A DNA stretch of 33,954 bases from Deltaproteobacteria bacterium (GTDB lineage Bacteria; Desulfobacterota; DSM-4660; Desulfatiglandales; Desulfatiglandaceae), in contig JAIPDI010000055.1 of the NCBI GenBank assembly GCA_021737785.1, positions 1-33,954 on the forward strand. The letters run 5' to 3'. Below the pieces are notes generated by a model. It was not told the DNA's origin. It ran no database searches and saw only the letters and a program-made list of their open reading frames with translations. Shown one piece after another: positions 14,653-23,992 of the stretch (its first letter is position 1; every line of letters begins with the position of its first letter). A program made the translations under genes and the position numbers.

Positions 14653-15093
14653 TTACTCGACGCCCTTCCGGGGGTCTTCAACGGGCGGGGAGGAAGACCG
14701 CTTTTCTTGCTTTTCTTGAAAGCGTTTTTCAAGTTTTTCATTGAGTTCATCGAACTTTAGTTTCTGTTCTTCATCCAGCCTTGTTCTGATCTGGGCCTTG
14801 ACCTCCTCATGAAGCGCTTTCATCTGGGGACGGTATTGGAGCTTGAGGTCAGATGCCTTCTGGTCAAAGGCCATAATAATGGGCCGGATCTCCTCCTGCT
14901 GGGCCGGCGTCAGGTCCAGGTCATGGGTGAGCCGTTCAACAATTCTTTCACCACGGGGCGGCCTGTGGTGAAACATCTTCTCTATTTTTTCCTCAAAATA
15001 GAGGCTTGCCCCCAGAATCCCGGTCAATGCGCCCACACAAAAGATAAGGGCCACGCCCGCAGCCAGCTTCAATTTGGGTCTGCTTCCTGTCAT
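14653..15093 (-). CDS. Spy/CpxP-like membrane-anchored periplasmic protein
   Basis: 146 residues: a basic start, one hydrophobic helix (LAAGVALIFCVGALTGILGASL, about 10-31) acting as signal anchor, then a long helical domain with HDLDLTPAQQEEIRPII near 57-73, an LTxxQ-type motif as in Spy, CpxP, CnrX and ZraP. The C-terminus is coiled-coil-like and rich in Glu, Lys and Gln. Such proteins act as chaperones or metal sensors for envelope stress. It overlaps the preceding gene by 4 bases and is third in an operon with an ECF sigma factor, an arrangement like the CnrYXH-type sensors. No obvious metal ligand cluster except an HH pair near 42. Confidence 0.8.
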   Translation of the reverse strand: MTGSRPKLKLAAGVALIFCVGALTGILGASLYFEEKIEKMFHHRPPRGERIVERLTHDLDLTPAQQEEIRPIIMAFDQKASDLKLQYRPQMKALHEEVKAQIRTRLDEEQKLKFDELNEKLEKRFQEKQEKRSSSPPVEDPRKGVE

Positions 15094-15419
15094 GATGCAC
15101 CTAGAATCTGAAACAGGGAATCATCGAGTCCGGTCTCCAAAAACACCCTTGCCATCTCGTACTCGGAGAGGATGTCCATCCGCTGGTAGAGGACAGCGCC
15201 GAGGACCAGAAACATCGCGGCCGCCGCAGGGGCAAAGCGCCAGACACCTTCAAAGAGGGCTGTCATCCCGCGCCGGGATCTCAGCGGTCCCAGGCCCCTG
15301 ACGCGGGCCATGACGCGCCTCTCCCAGGCATCGCCGATTTCAGTGTCCCCCCCTCCCTTGTAGGCGGATGACAGTGCACGTTGGACCTTCTTGAGGTCTT
15401 CCTTTTTGAGGTTCATCAT
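15090..15419 (-). CDS. single-pass membrane protein, probable anti-sigma factor
   Basis: From the ATG at 15419 (GGGGAGG 5 bases upstream; a second ATG follows at once) it has 109 residues. A cytosolic part of about 60 residues holds an EDLKKVQRALSSAYKGGG helix. One TM helix (FAPAAAAMFLVLGAVLYQ) and a short outer tail ending in DDSLFQILGAS follow. Its start overlaps the sigma-factor stop, and its stop overlaps the Spy-like gene. No zinc anti-sigma HxxxCxxC motif is present. The role of holding the sigma factor inactive is inferred from size, topology and position. Confidence 0.65.
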   Translation of the reverse strand: MMNLKKEDLKKVQRALSSAYKGGGDTEIGDAWERRVMARVRGLGPLRSRRGMTALFEGVWRFAPAAAAMFLVLGAVLYQRMDILSEYEMARVFLETGLDDSLFQILGAS

Positions 15420-16009
15420 TTTGCCTCCCCTTTTTTCAGGAGTCCGGAAAGAAGTTTCCGTAACAATTTCCGGGCCCTGAAGGCGCGGACTTTTACGTTT
15501 GTGATGCTCCATCCCATGAGTTCGGCGGCCTCGCTTCCGGACATCCCTTCCAGGTAGACCATCTCCATCACCATACGATCTTCTGCTGATAAACGGGCCA
15601 GGGCCCAGGCCAGGACCTCTTTGGCCTCCTCCTGCCGGGCCTTTTCATCGACAGAGGCGGTTGATTCCGACGATATGACGGCCTCCAGCCATTCACTGTG
15701 CCTTTCGGACAAGGAACTCATGGGCGACTCCTGGGTGCGATATCCCTTTCTCCAATAATCACAGCACGTCCTGACGGCAATTACGGACAGCCATTTTTTG
15801 AAATGGCTTTCGGGATCGAATCCGGGCAGAGACCGGTAGGCCCTTATAAACACCTCCTGGGCGATGTCCTCGATGTCTTTTCCAGGAATCCGCCGCTTGA
15901 TGATTTTGAGAGCATGGTCTTTATACCGATCCAGCAGGAGAGCAAAGGCATTTGTCTCTCCCTGAAGAATACGCCGTACGATTTCCGAGTCTTTGGGTGG
16001 ATTCACCAT
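15416..16009 (-). CDS. ECF sigma factor (RpoE-like)
   Basis: 197 residues. Region 2 includes LLDRYKDHALKIIKRRI and DIEDIAQEVFIRAYRSL, then FKKWLSVIAVRTCCDYWRK (2.3-2.4). Region 4 is LSAEDRMVMEMVYLEGMSGSEAAELMGWS with a clear helix-turn-helix and VKVRAFRARKLLRKLL. Length and order are those of group 4 sigma-70 factors. The reading starts ATG GTG; AGAGGG lies better for the GTG, so the first residue may be absent. First of a three-gene operon with an anti-sigma candidate and a Spy/CpxP-like protein, suggesting control of envelope or metal stress. Confidence 0.88.
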   Translation of the reverse strand: MVNPPKDSEIVRRILQGETNAFALLLDRYKDHALKIIKRRIPGKDIEDIAQEVFIRAYRSLPGFDPESHFKKWLSVIAVRTCCDYWRKGYRTQESPMSSLSERHSEWLEAVISSESTASVDEKARQEEAKEVLAWALARLSAEDRMVMEMVYLEGMSGSEAAELMGWSITNVKVRAFRARKLLRKLLSGLLKKGEAK

Positions 16010-16669
16010 TCCCTCTATATCCCATCACGGATCGTGACGTCAATAGTCCCATCTTTTTCAGGCTATTACGCGGGGAAAGCCATCGGCTGTTCATCTCAAA
16101 ACAGCTGGAATTGCGCCCATATGATACAACAATTCGCCCCATTTGTATCTGTCTGTTCAGAAAAGGCCTTTCCATGCGACGTCTCTACTCCTTAAATGAC
16201 CTTGCGGGCCGTCTTTTAAAACCTCGATGTCAGGGCTTCATGACCGCTGCTCAATGCCCTTTCACATACCGAACGCCCGGGTTTGTCTATTACATCGCAG
16301 GCTTTTAGAAAAAGTTACGATTTTCCCGCACATTAACCGGTCCCGAGAAGCGGGATGGCTCGTCCCCCAAACAGGCGTTGACCCTGTACCCGCCAGGGCC
16401 TTTGCCGGACCCGGGAGGAGTCTTCCCCGGGGTCTTCCAGGTGAAATGAGGACTCCTTGGGATTGTTGGACCCGTAAACACTTGCACCGGCAACCCTTGA
16501 ACCCAGCCGCCCATGTAGAAATTGCTTGACCCATATCAAAAAGAATTGTTCTAATGAAAAATTAGGCATTGCCGTATCGATTGAATCTCTGACTCAAAAA
16601 AGACCGCCTATTCCGACGCAACCGATTGTGAACCGCACATTGTGTGAGATAAAGAAAGAAAAGAGGAAG
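16010..16669. other. gene-free region between the ECF operon and glnS
   Basis: It contains the divergent start regions of the ECF operon and glnS. CACGGATCGTG near 16025 is a short palindrome just upstream of the sigma gene. Between 16300 and 16520 both strands have open frames rich in Gly and Pro, typical of GC-rich non-coding DNA; none has a ribosome binding site or a pattern I know. Confidence 0.4.
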
Positions 16670-18790
16670 ATGACCATGCACAATCCCGAATCTGCACCAT
16701 CCCTGGACTTTATCCGATCTATCATTACAGAAGACGTGAAGGCGAATAAGAACGGCGGAAGGGTCCATACCCGGTTCCCGCCCGAGCCCAACGGCTATCT
16801 CCATATCGGGCATGCCAAATCCATCTGCCTCAATTTCGGTGTCGCAAAGGAGTTCGGGGGCCTCTGTAATCTTCGGTTTGACGATACCAATCCAACCAAA
16901 GAAGAGGAAGAATATGTGATGTCCATCAAAGAGGACGTCCGGTGGCTCGGGTTTGACTGGGAAGACCGCCTCTATTATGCATCAGATTATTTCGACCAGC
17001 TCTATGAATATGCGCTTCAGCTCATCAGGAACGGCAAGGCCTATGTGTGCGATCTGAGCCCGGAGGAAATCCGGGCCTACCGGGGAACCCTGACCGAGCC
17101 GGGAAAGGACAGCCCCTACCGGAATCGCTCCGTTGAAGAGAACCTGGCCCTGTTCGACCGGATGCGGAGAGGCGAATTCGAGGACGGGGCCTGTGTGCTG
17201 CGGGCCAAGATCGATATGGCGGCGCCCAACCTGAACATGCGGGACCCTGTGCTCTACCGGGTGCTTCACGCCCCCCATCAACGGACAGGGACAAAATGGT
17301 GCATCTACCCGATGTACGACTTTACCCATGGGCAGTCGGATTCCATCGAGGGGATTACCCATTCCCTCTGCACCCTCGAGTTTGAAGATCACCGGCCCCT
17401 GTACGACTGGTTCATCCGGGAACTCAAGATCTTTGCGCCGCGGCAGATCGAGTTCGCACGGCTCAATCTCTCCTACACCGTCATGAGCAAACGAAAGCTC
17501 CTGGAACTGGTTCGAGGGGGGCACGTAAGCGGTTGGAACGATCCCCGTATGCCCACCCTGTCGGGCATGCGGCGACGGGGGTACACGGCCGAGGCCATCC
17601 GGGATTTCTGCGACCGGATCGGGGTTGCCAAAAAGGAAAGCATGGTGGACATCGGACTCCTGGAGCACTGCCTTCGGGAAGACCTCAACCAGCGGGCACT
17701 GCGGAGGATGGCGGTTCTCCATCCCTTGCGGGTGGTGATCGACAACTATCCGGAAGACCGGGTGGAGTACCTCGATGCCGAAAACAACCCGGAAGACCCG
17801 GCCATGGGATCGCGAAAGATCCCCTTTTCCAGGGTCCTTTATATCGAGCAGGAGGACTTCCGCGAAGACCCGCCCAAAAAGTACTTCCGCCTGGCCCCCG
17901 GCCAGGAGGTCCGGCTGAAACATGCCTACTATATTACCTGTGAACGCGTGGTAAAGGATGAAACCACCGGCGAGGTAATTGAACTCCGCTGTACTTATGA
18001 TCCGCTAACCCGGGGGGGATGGTCTCAGGACGGCCGGCGGGTCAAGGGGACATTGCACTGGGTGTCGGCCGCCCACGCCATTGAAGCCGAGGTGCGGCTC
18101 TACGATCATCTGTTTGTCACGCCCAATCCCGCTGATCCGAAGGAAGGGGCAGATTTCATATCCCTTCTCAATCCCGGATCGCTTAAGACCCTCACCGCCG
18201 CCCAGGTAGAGCCGAGCCTGGCCGCGGCAGCGCCGGGAACGTTCTTTCAGTTCCTGAGACTGGGCTATTTTTGCGTGGATACGGTTGATTCCACTGTTTA
18301 CAGACCGGTGTTCAATCGAACGGTGACCCTGCGGGATACCTGGGCCAAGATCCAGAAGACCCGGCCGGAGCAGGCTGCGCCCGAGATAGGCCCGAAGACA
18401 GGCGACCAAAAGGGAAGCAAATTGGCCGGTAAAGAACCCGATGACGCGGCGCCGGTCAGTCAGGAGATCACCATAGATGATTTTGCCAGGATTGACCTGC
18501 GCGTCGGCGTGGTGATGGAGGCCGGACTTGTTAAAGGGGCAAAAAAGCTGATACGGCTTATGGTGGACTTAGGGGAGGGACGGCTGCGGCAGGTCTTCAG
18601 CGGTATTCGTTCCACGTATGCCGATCCGGAGGTCCTGGTGGGCAAGAAGGTGGTGGTGGTTGCCAACCTGAAGCCCCGCCAGATGAGCTTCGGTCTGTCA
18701 GAGGGGATGGTCCTGGCAGGGGTCGGTGAAGACCGCCTCGGAATCGCCACTGTTGAAGGAGACCTCCTTCCGGGGGATAAGGTGATGTAG
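16670..18790 (+). CDS. glnS: glutaminyl-tRNA synthetase with C-terminal tRNA-binding (Trbp111/EMAP-II-like) domain
   Basis: Charges tRNA-Gln with glutamine in the cytoplasm. From the ATG at 16670 (16676 is an equally good start; AGAGGA lies upstream) it has 706 residues. The class I HIGH motif is YLHIGHAKS at about 43-51 and the KMSKS counterpart is VMSKR at about 271-275, followed by GLSEG-free anticodon-binding beta barrels, as in GlnRS rather than GluRS ([13 protein letters not shown] is diagnostic). Residues from about 600 to the end form a separate OB fold ([12 protein letters not shown]...[19 protein letters not shown]), the tRNA-binding domain known from MetRS C-termini and Trbp111. 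A charged linker of about 50 residues joins the two. Many fused GlnRS carry YqeY at this place instead, so the OB fold is notable. Confidence 0.95.
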   Translation: MTMHNPESAPSLDFIRSIITEDVKANKNGGRVHTRFPPEPNGYLHIGHAKSICLNFGVAKEFGGLCNLRFDDTNPTKEEEEYVMSIKEDVRWLGFDWEDRLYYASDYFDQLYEYALQLIRNGKAYVCDLSPEEIRAYRGTLTEPGKDSPYRNRSVEENLALFDRMRRGEFEDGACVLRAKIDMAAPNLNMRDPVLYRVLHAPHQRTGTKWCIYPMYDFTHGQSDSIEGITHSLCTLEFEDHRPLYDWFIRELKIFAPRQIEFARLNLSYTVMSKRKLLELVRGGHVSGWNDPRMPTLSGMRRRGYTAEAIRDFCDRIGVAKKESMVDIGLLEHCLREDLNQRALRRMAVLHPLRVVIDNYPEDRVEYLDAENNPEDPAMGSRKIPFSRVLYIEQEDFREDPPKKYFRLAPGQEVRLKHAYYITCERVVKDETTGEVIELRCTYDPLTRGGWSQDGRRVKGTLHWVSAAHAIEAEVRLYDHLFVTPNPADPKEGADFISLLNPGSLKTLTAAQVEPSLAAAAPGTFFQFLRLGYFCVDTVDSTVYRPVFNRTVTLRDTWAKIQKTRPEQAAPEIGPKTGDQKGSKLAGKEPDDAAPVSQEITIDDFARIDLRVGVVMEAGLVKGAKKLIRLMVDLGEGRLRQVFSGIRSTYADPEVLVGKKVVVVANLKPRQMSFGLSEGMVLAGVGEDRLGIATVEGDLLPGDKVM

Positions 18791-18805
18791 CAGAGGCGGG
18801 AAAGC

Positions 18806-18874
18806 CGGAGGTCAGAGGTCGGAGATCAGAGGTTGGAGATCGGAAGTCGGAGGTCAGGGATCGGAAGGCGGAGA
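18806..18874. repeat. degenerate tandem heptamer-like repeat
   Basis: A purine-rich run of GGAGGTC, AGAGGTC, GGAGATC, AGAGGTT variants, about nine or ten units of 7 bases. It lies in the 232-base gap between glnS and orn, which are convergent. Similar runs occur between genes in this kind of genome; no spacers, so it is not CRISPR. Confidence 0.75.
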
Positions 18875-19022
18875 CTTGTTGCCTTTTATCAGGTTGTTGT
18901 GGGAGCGGCTTTCAACGCGATATTGCGATGTCTCGCGGCTTGGAAGCTGCTCTCACAGGGTTTACACGGAAGCTTGACAGGAGATAACCGGCAAAACCGT
19001 TACCGACATAACGGCCTGCGGC

Positions 19023-19643
19023 TCAAGGGACAAACACATGCCTGCGGTAGTAGATGAGTTCATCGATCGATTCGCGGATGTCGCTCAGGGCCAGATGTGT
19101 TTTTTGTTTCTCGAACCCGGGGAGGGAAGGATACCATCGTTTGACCAGCTCCTTGATCGAACTGACGTCGATGTTGCGGTAATGAAAAAAGGCCTCCAGG
19201 CGCGGCATGTGTCTGTAAAGAAAACGGCGATCCTGACCGATGGAGTTGCCGCACAGGGGGGATTCGCCCTCTTCACAGTATCGGGACAGGAATTGAAGCG
19301 TTTCCTCTTCAGCCTGAAGGGGGGTACAGGTGGAGGATCGGATGCGGTCCAGAAGTCCTGAGGCCCCATGGTGTTCCAGGCTCCACGGTTCCATGTGGGA
19401 AAGGATATCCTCGGGATGATGGAGGACCAGGTCCGGCCCCTCGGCGATGATGTTGAGCCGGGCGTCGGTGACGATGGATGCAATTTCCACGATCACATGA
19501 CAATCCGGGTTCAGTCCCGTCATTTCAAGATCGATCCAGACAAGAGGCTTTTCCAATTCATGAACCTTCCGGACCAGGATATTTAGCGATGTGTTCCCCT
19601 TGCAGCCGGTGAAACCACCGGCACTGCGGCGGAGGCGTTTCAA
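19023..19643 (-). CDS. orn: oligoribonuclease
   Basis: DEDDh 3'-5' exonuclease that finishes RNA decay by degrading two- to five-nucleotide RNAs (including linear di-GMP). [12 protein letters not shown] gives the first D and [12 protein letters not shown] the second D, and [15 protein letters not shown] the final H and D. Orn is normally about 180 residues and starts a few residues before WIDLEMTG. The frame here is 206 residues from ATG; a TTG at 19556, 8 bases after GGAAGG, would give 177 residues and fits the family better. The sequence before that is not conserved-looking. Convergent with glnS, monocistronic. Confidence 0.9.
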   Translation of the reverse strand: MKRLRRSAGGFTGCKGNTSLNILVRKVHELEKPLVWIDLEMTGLNPDCHVIVEIASIVTDARLNIIAEGPDLVLHHPEDILSHMEPWSLEHHGASGLLDRIRSSTCTPLQAEEETLQFLSRYCEEGESPLCGNSIGQDRRFLYRHMPRLEAFFHYRNIDVSSIKELVKRWYPSLPGFEKQKTHLALSDIRESIDELIYYRRHVFVP

Positions 19644-19771
19644 CTATCTTATCAATGTTTGGGATCCATATTCAATAAAAACCGGAGGGCTTTCCTGAAG
19701 ACACCCTCGGGAGCCTGTGACGACTTCAGATTTTTCGGCAAGACCGTTTATATAAGAGCAGCTGCATATTT

Positions 19772-19917
19772 GATGCATTCGTAAAAAGCCGTCACCCCGT
19801 TGAATCCCGCCGAATGGCGGGACGGGGTCCACGGGCTATGAGTGCTTGAGAACGCTGGTTTCCGGCTTTCGCCGGAATGACGGAAAAGGGGCTTTTTCGA
19901 CTTTTTACGAGACCATC
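19772..19917. mobile_element. MITE-like element with 20-bp terminal inverted repeats
   Basis: The ends read GATGcatTCGTAAAAAGcCG and, on the other strand, GATGgtcTCGTAAAAAGtCG: 16 of 20 positions agree. Inside are two strong hairpins, ACCCCGT...ACGGGGT enclosing TCCCGCC/GGCGGGA, and TTCCGGC/GCCGGAA. ATTT occurs at both outer borders and could be a target duplication. No coding capacity. It lies between orn and the CNT transporter gene, in the latter's upstream region. Confidence 0.65.
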
Positions 19918-20024
19918 ATTTTTGAAAAAAATTGTATCATTGACCGTTAACCGCCCGGTCTGCTATCCTCCCTTCTCCGGAACCTCCCCTTCACGCCTTA
20001 CGGCATTATTGTCGAGAGGAAAAA

Positions 20025-21272
20025 TTGCCCCGACTCCAGAGTTTCATAGGGTTCATGGCCCTGGTCTTCCTGGCATGGCTTTTTTCTGAAAATCGGAAAA
20101 GGGTGAATGTCAGGACCGTTGCCGCAGGCCTGGGACTTCAGGTCCTTTTGGCCCTGGTTCTGCTGAAATTTCCAGGGAGCCAAGAGGTCTTTCTCTGGTT
20201 GAACCGGGGCGTGGGCGCCATCGAGGCGTCTACGAGGGCGGGAACCGGATTTGTCTTCGGCTATCTGGGAGGGGCGCCGCTTCCCTTTGAAGAAAAGGCT
20301 CCGGGTTTGAGCTATGTTTTTGCATTTCGGGGGATCCCGCTTCTTCTGGTGATCAGTGCCCTGTCATCCCTCTTTTTCTACTGGAGAATCATTCCCTGGG
20401 TGGTGAATGGGTTTTCATGGGTCCTGCGGCGCGTCATGGGCATCGGTGGGGTCGAAGGCCTGGGCGCTGCAGCCAATGTCTTCATCGGCATGGTGGAATC
20501 GCCTCTGATCGTCAGGCCCTACCTTACGCGCATCTCCAGGAGCGAACTCTTTACCATCATGGTCTGCGGCATGGCCACCATTGCAGGGACGGTCATGGTG
20601 CTCTACGCATCCATCCTCCAGCAGGTAGTGCCCGGGATCATGGGACACCTCCTGGTGGCATCCATCGTCAGTGCGCCCGCAGCCATTACCGTAGCCAAGC
20701 TGATGATCCCGGAGACATCGGCCCTTTCCGGAGAAGGGGTGGCCCTGCCCATAGAGGCGCGAAGCCCCATGGACGCCATCACCCGGGGCACGGTGGCGGG
20801 CATCAGTCTCCTCCTCAATATTGTGGCCATGTTGATTGTCTTTGTGGCGCTGGTCCATTTGCTGAACATGGTACTCGCCTTCCTGCCGGAATTTTCCGGC
20901 CGGCCGGTGACGTTCCAGAGACTGGTGGGCTACCTCATGGCCCCGGTTGTCTGGCTCATCGGCATCCCCTGGTCAGAGTCGGTGACCGCCGGCTCATTGA
21001 TGGGGACCAAGACGGTCTTGAATGAATTGCTGGCATATCTCGATCTGGCCGGCCTGCCGAAAGACGCGCTCAGCGAAAGGAGCCGTCTGATCCTGATCTA
21101 TGCCATGTGCGGCTTTGCCAATTTCGGTTCTCTCGGCATCATGATCGGCGGCATGGGGGCCATGGCAAAGGAGAGGAGGGACGAGATCGTGGGCCTGGGA
21201 TTGAGGTCTATTGTGGCCGGGACCATTGCCACGTGCATGACCGGAGCCCTGGTGGGAGTGATTTATAAATGA
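20025..21272 (+). CDS. concentrative nucleoside transporter (CNT/NupC family)
   Basis: 415 residues, hydrophobic throughout with about ten membrane segments. Recognition rests on GMVESPLIVRPYLTRISRSELFTIMVCGMATIAGTVM, where NupC-type proteins read G(Q/M)xEAPLxIxPYL...SEL..vM..GMATIAG, on the domain with PWSESVTAGSLMGTKTVLNELLAYLDL, and on the end CGFANFGSLGIMIGGMGAMA. These form the nucleoside and cation sites of Na+- or H+-coupled uptake. Translation starts at TTG, 4 bases after GAGAGGA. Slightly unusual is VESP for the common TEAP-type motif. Monocistronic; imports nucleosides for salvage. Confidence 0.88.
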   Translation: MPRLQSFIGFMALVFLAWLFSENRKRVNVRTVAAGLGLQVLLALVLLKFPGSQEVFLWLNRGVGAIEASTRAGTGFVFGYLGGAPLPFEEKAPGLSYVFAFRGIPLLLVISALSSLFFYWRIIPWVVNGFSWVLRRVMGIGGVEGLGAAANVFIGMVESPLIVRPYLTRISRSELFTIMVCGMATIAGTVMVLYASILQQVVPGIMGHLLVASIVSAPAAITVAKLMIPETSALSGEGVALPIEARSPMDAITRGTVAGISLLLNIVAMLIVFVALVHLLNMVLAFLPEFSGRPVTFQRLVGYLMAPVVWLIGIPWSESVTAGSLMGTKTVLNELLAYLDLAGLPKDALSERSRLILIYAMCGFANFGSLGIMIGGMGAMAKERRDEIVGLGLRSIVAGTIATCMTGALVGVIYK

Positions 21273-21320
21273 CTATTTTCTGAAGCGGGACGACTCACCC
21301 GCAACCCAATGTCGTCCCTT

Positions 21321-21395
21321 AGCTCGAAGCTCAAAGCTGAAAGCTGAAAGGGGGGTTGAACGATCCTTTGAGCTTTGAGCTTTCAGCTTTCAGCC
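21321..21395. repeat. heptamer repeats forming an imperfect inverted repeat
   Basis: GCTCGAA, GCTCAAA, GCTGAAA, GCTGAAA on the left and TTTGAGC, TTTGAGC, TTTCAGC, TTTCAGC on the right, about 20 bases apart. The halves can pair with scattered mismatches. It lies between the convergent CNT and livF genes and could act as a bidirectional stop, but there is no T-run. Confidence 0.7.
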
Positions 21396-21534
21396 TATTG
21401 TTTCCGGCCAATGAAAGACTTTCTTGTTTTTTGTGACAGACCCGGCAATAAGGCACTGATGAATATTGAACAGTTGGAATCATTCATGCGGCACGGCGGT
21501 GCACCCCCTGTGCCATCCCCTCAGCGCCATGCGC

Positions 21535-22242
21535 TCAAATCCCCAGATAGGCCTCCCTTATTTCGGGTGACCCCTTGATCTCTTCAGGATTTCCTTCCGC
21601 CTTGATCCGGCCTTCGTGCAGGATATAGACATAATCCGCCGCATTCAGGGAGGCGTCCGCGTTTTGTTCGATGAGCAGGACGGTCAGTCCGATGTCATTT
21701 TTCATTTTCTGAATGGTGTCGAAGACTTCCCGAACCAGCAACGGGGCCAGGCCCTGGCTCGGTTCGTCCAGCATGATCAGATACGGCTTGGTCATCAGGG
21801 CCCGGGCAATGGTGACCATCTGCTGTTCACCGCCGCTCAGCGACCCGGCCGTCTGATGTTCCCGCTCCTTGAGCCTGGGAAACAGGGAGTGTACCATGTT
21901 GAGCGATTCATCCCTGTGGGCCGACGCTTTTTTCAGATAGGCCCCCATGAGAAGATTTTCATGAACCGTCATGTTGGGAAACAGGTGTTTTCCCTCAGGC
22001 ACCATGGCCACGCCCATGTCGACTTTCTTGTGGGTGGGAACGAGCGTGACATCCGATCCGTTATACACGATTTTACCGCTCCACGGCTGGATCGATCCGA
22101 ACACCGTCATGAGGAGGGTGCTCTTGCCCGCGCCGTTGGGACCCAGAAGGGAGGTGATCGTTCCCTTCTTGACCTGAAGACTCGGCTTCCACAGGACCTG
22201 CATGGGACCATAGCCTGATTCAAGTTCTGTGACCTTTAACAT
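21535..22242 (-). CDS. livF: branched-chain-amino-acid-type ABC transporter ATPase LivF
   Basis: 235 residues. Walker A GPNGAGKST near 34-42, signature LSGGEQQM near 136-143, Walker B YLIMLDEPSQGL near 157-168 and the switch His in LLIEQNAD follow the LivF pattern. The short C-terminus is that of LivF, not LivG. Last gene of the liv operon; it overlaps livG by 7 bases. It powers uptake with LivG on the inner face of the membrane. Confidence 0.92.
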   Translation of the reverse strand: MLKVTELESGYGPMQVLWKPSLQVKKGTITSLLGPNGAGKSTLLMTVFGSIQPWSGKIVYNGSDVTLVPTHKKVDMGVAMVPEGKHLFPNMTVHENLLMGAYLKKASAHRDESLNMVHSLFPRLKEREHQTAGSLSGGEQQMVTIARALMTKPYLIMLDEPSQGLAPLLVREVFDTIQKMKNDIGLTVLLIEQNADASLNAADYVYILHEGRIKAEGNPEEIKGSPEIREAYLGI

Positions 22243-22985
22243 GCTTCGTCCTCCGGCGAACGGCCCAGGTATACTTCCACCACCCTGGGATTTTCCAGGG
22301 CCTCTTTTGTGGGAGCGTCCACTATTTTTGAACCCTGATGCAACACGATGACCTTTTCCGCCAATCCTACCACCGCCCGCATGATATGCTCCACCATGGC
22401 CACGATGGCGATATTCTCCTCTTCGGCCACCCGTTTGATAAACGCCACCATTTGATCGATATCGTTGGGATGCATCCCTGCCATGGCCTCGTCCATCAGG
22501 AGGAGCTTGGGTTTCATGGCCAGGGCCCGGGCAATCTCCATCAGCTTTTTTTCAACCGGGGTCAAAGTGCCGGCGGCCTTGTCTCTATGGGCCGTAAGGT
22601 CCACCCGCTCGATAATCTGATCCGCAACCTCCAGTGACCCATCCACGCTCAGCCGATGGCCCTGGGTGCCGAACATGGCCCCCACCGCGATGTTTTCCCT
22701 CACCGTGGCCGAGGCGAACGGCCGGGGGATCTGAAATGTCCTTCCGATCCCCAAAGGGGCCCGTTTGAAGGGAGGGAGCCTGGTGATATCCCGGCCCTCG
22801 AACATTACCGTCCCTTCTTCAGGGTAGAAAACACCACTGATGACGTTAAACAGGGTGGTCTTACCGCTCCCGTTGGGACCGACGATCCCCACGAATTCGC
22901 CCGGGGCGATTTCCAGACTCACCTGATTGACGGCCACCAGGCCGCCAAAGCGTTTGGTTACATTTTCAAGCTTTAATAAGGCCAT
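22236..22985 (-). CDS. livG: ABC transporter ATPase LivG
   Basis: 249 residues with Walker A GPNGSGKTT near 36-44, Walker B KLLLMDEAMAGM near 159-170 and the MVEHIM switch region. The ABC signature is LTPVEKK rather than LSGGQ and the D-loop is MAGM; both are usual in this LivG subgroup. The insertion and the C-terminal VYLG end are typical. GCC-rich spacing of 8 bases separates it from livM. Second ATPase of the importer. Confidence 0.92.
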   Translation of the reverse strand: MALLKLENVTKRFGGLVAVNQVSLEIAPGEFVGIVGPNGSGKTTLFNVISGVFYPEEGTVMFEGRDITRLPPFKRAPLGIGRTFQIPRPFASATVRENIAVGAMFGTQGHRLSVDGSLEVADQIIERVDLTAHRDKAAGTLTPVEKKLMEIARALAMKPKLLLMDEAMAGMHPNDIDQMVAFIKRVAEEENIAIVAMVEHIMRAVVGLAEKVIVLHQGSKIVDAPTKEALENPRVVEVYLGRSPEDEAC

Positions 22986-22993
22986 GATGCCCC

Positions 22994-23992
22994 TTAAACA
23001 ATAAAACGTGCCATGCCGGTCCCTTTGGTTTTCGCCTTCATCATCCCCACGATGCCTTCGGGGAACAAGACGATGATCACAAGGATGACCGGGGCGAAAA
23101 TGAGCAGTTGAAATCCCGGGAGAAAGATGGAGAGGTAATACTTGGAAATACCATAGACCAGCCCGCCCACCACCGGCCCCAGCAGGGTTCCCGCACCCCC
23201 GAGCATGACGATGATGATGGCCTCTATGGTATAGTGGATCTCAAACACCTCGGGCGGAAATACATAGGGCGTTTTCAGGGCCCAGGCAGTGGCGCCGAGC
23301 AGCCCCGCAAAACACGCGCTGGTAATAAAGGCGATGATCTTGTACTTGGTGACATTGATCCCCATCACCTTGGCGGCGTCTTCGTCTTCCCTCAGCGCGG
23401 TCAGGGCGTAGCCGATCTTACTCCGCATGTAAACCAGGGTCACAAACGCGGCCAGCGCGGCAATCACCAGGACCATGATGTCGGCCCAGTAGGTGCACAG
23501 GGCCGCAGCAGTATCCCTCCCCAGAACCTTGTTGAGGTCCGCCGTGAATATCATGCCTTCAGATCCATTCCATATTCGGGCGCCCTCGATCAGAAATCTG
23601 AATCCCTCGTTCACCCCGATGGTGGCAATGGCGAAATAGGCCCCTCTGAGTCTCAGGGCCACAGCCCCCACGGCCATGGAAAGGAGCGTGGACATCACCA
23701 TGGCCAGTCCAAACCCGATGACGATAATCCATGCACCGAGGAATTCATACTGGACCAGCCGGGTAATGGATAAGGCCATGCCGTAGGTCCCCACACCGAG
23801 GAATGCCACATATCCAAAATCCACATACCCTGTCATGCCCATAAACACATTGAAGGCCTGTCCCAGGGCGCAGTAAAACAGGAGCATGGACATGAGCTGC
23901 CACATCCCTTCCATGTTTTCAGCGACAAGAAACATGATAGCATAGGCAGCAAATACAGGGATGAGCGGGAAATATTTTGGTATCTGTTTCAT
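22994..23992 (-). CDS. livM: ABC transporter permease LivM
   Basis: 332 residues with about nine membrane helices. The conserved GQAFNVFMGMTGYVDFGYVAF segment (N-terminal) and the EAA-like loop LGGAGTLLGPVVGGLVYGI (about 260-280) identify LivM. Overlaps livH by 4 bases. The basic C-terminus is cytosolic. Forms the membrane channel with LivH. Confidence 0.92.
   Translation of the reverse strand: MKQIPKYFPLIPVFAAYAIMFLVAENMEGMWQLMSMLLFYCALGQAFNVFMGMTGYVDFGYVAFLGVGTYGMALSITRLVQYEFLGAWIIVIGFGLAMVMSTLLSMAVGAVALRLRGAYFAIATIGVNEGFRFLIEGARIWNGSEGMIFTADLNKVLGRDTAAALCTYWADIMVLVIAALAAFVTLVYMRSKIGYALTALREDEDAAKVMGINVTKYKIIAFITSACFAGLLGATAWALKTPYVFPPEVFEIHYTIEAIIIVMLGGAGTLLGPVVGGLVYGISKYYLSIFLPGFQLLIFAPVILVIIVLFPEGIVGMMKAKTKGTGMARFIV

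Noticed and set aside
16305-16514. Gly/Pro-rich minus-strand frames in the glnS upstream region
   Set aside because: No start signals, three overlapping frames open at once, no known pattern.
16982-17923. 313-codon minus-strand open frame
   Set aside because: Lies wholly inside glnS on the opposite strand; its composition is a shadow of GC-rich codons.
18806-18874. Tandem repeat as a CRISPR array
   Set aside because: Units are contiguous 7-mers without spacers.
22236-22985. Degenerate ABC signature in LivG as a sign of decay
   Set aside because: LTPVEKK-like signatures and MAGM D-loops are regular in this LivG subgroup.
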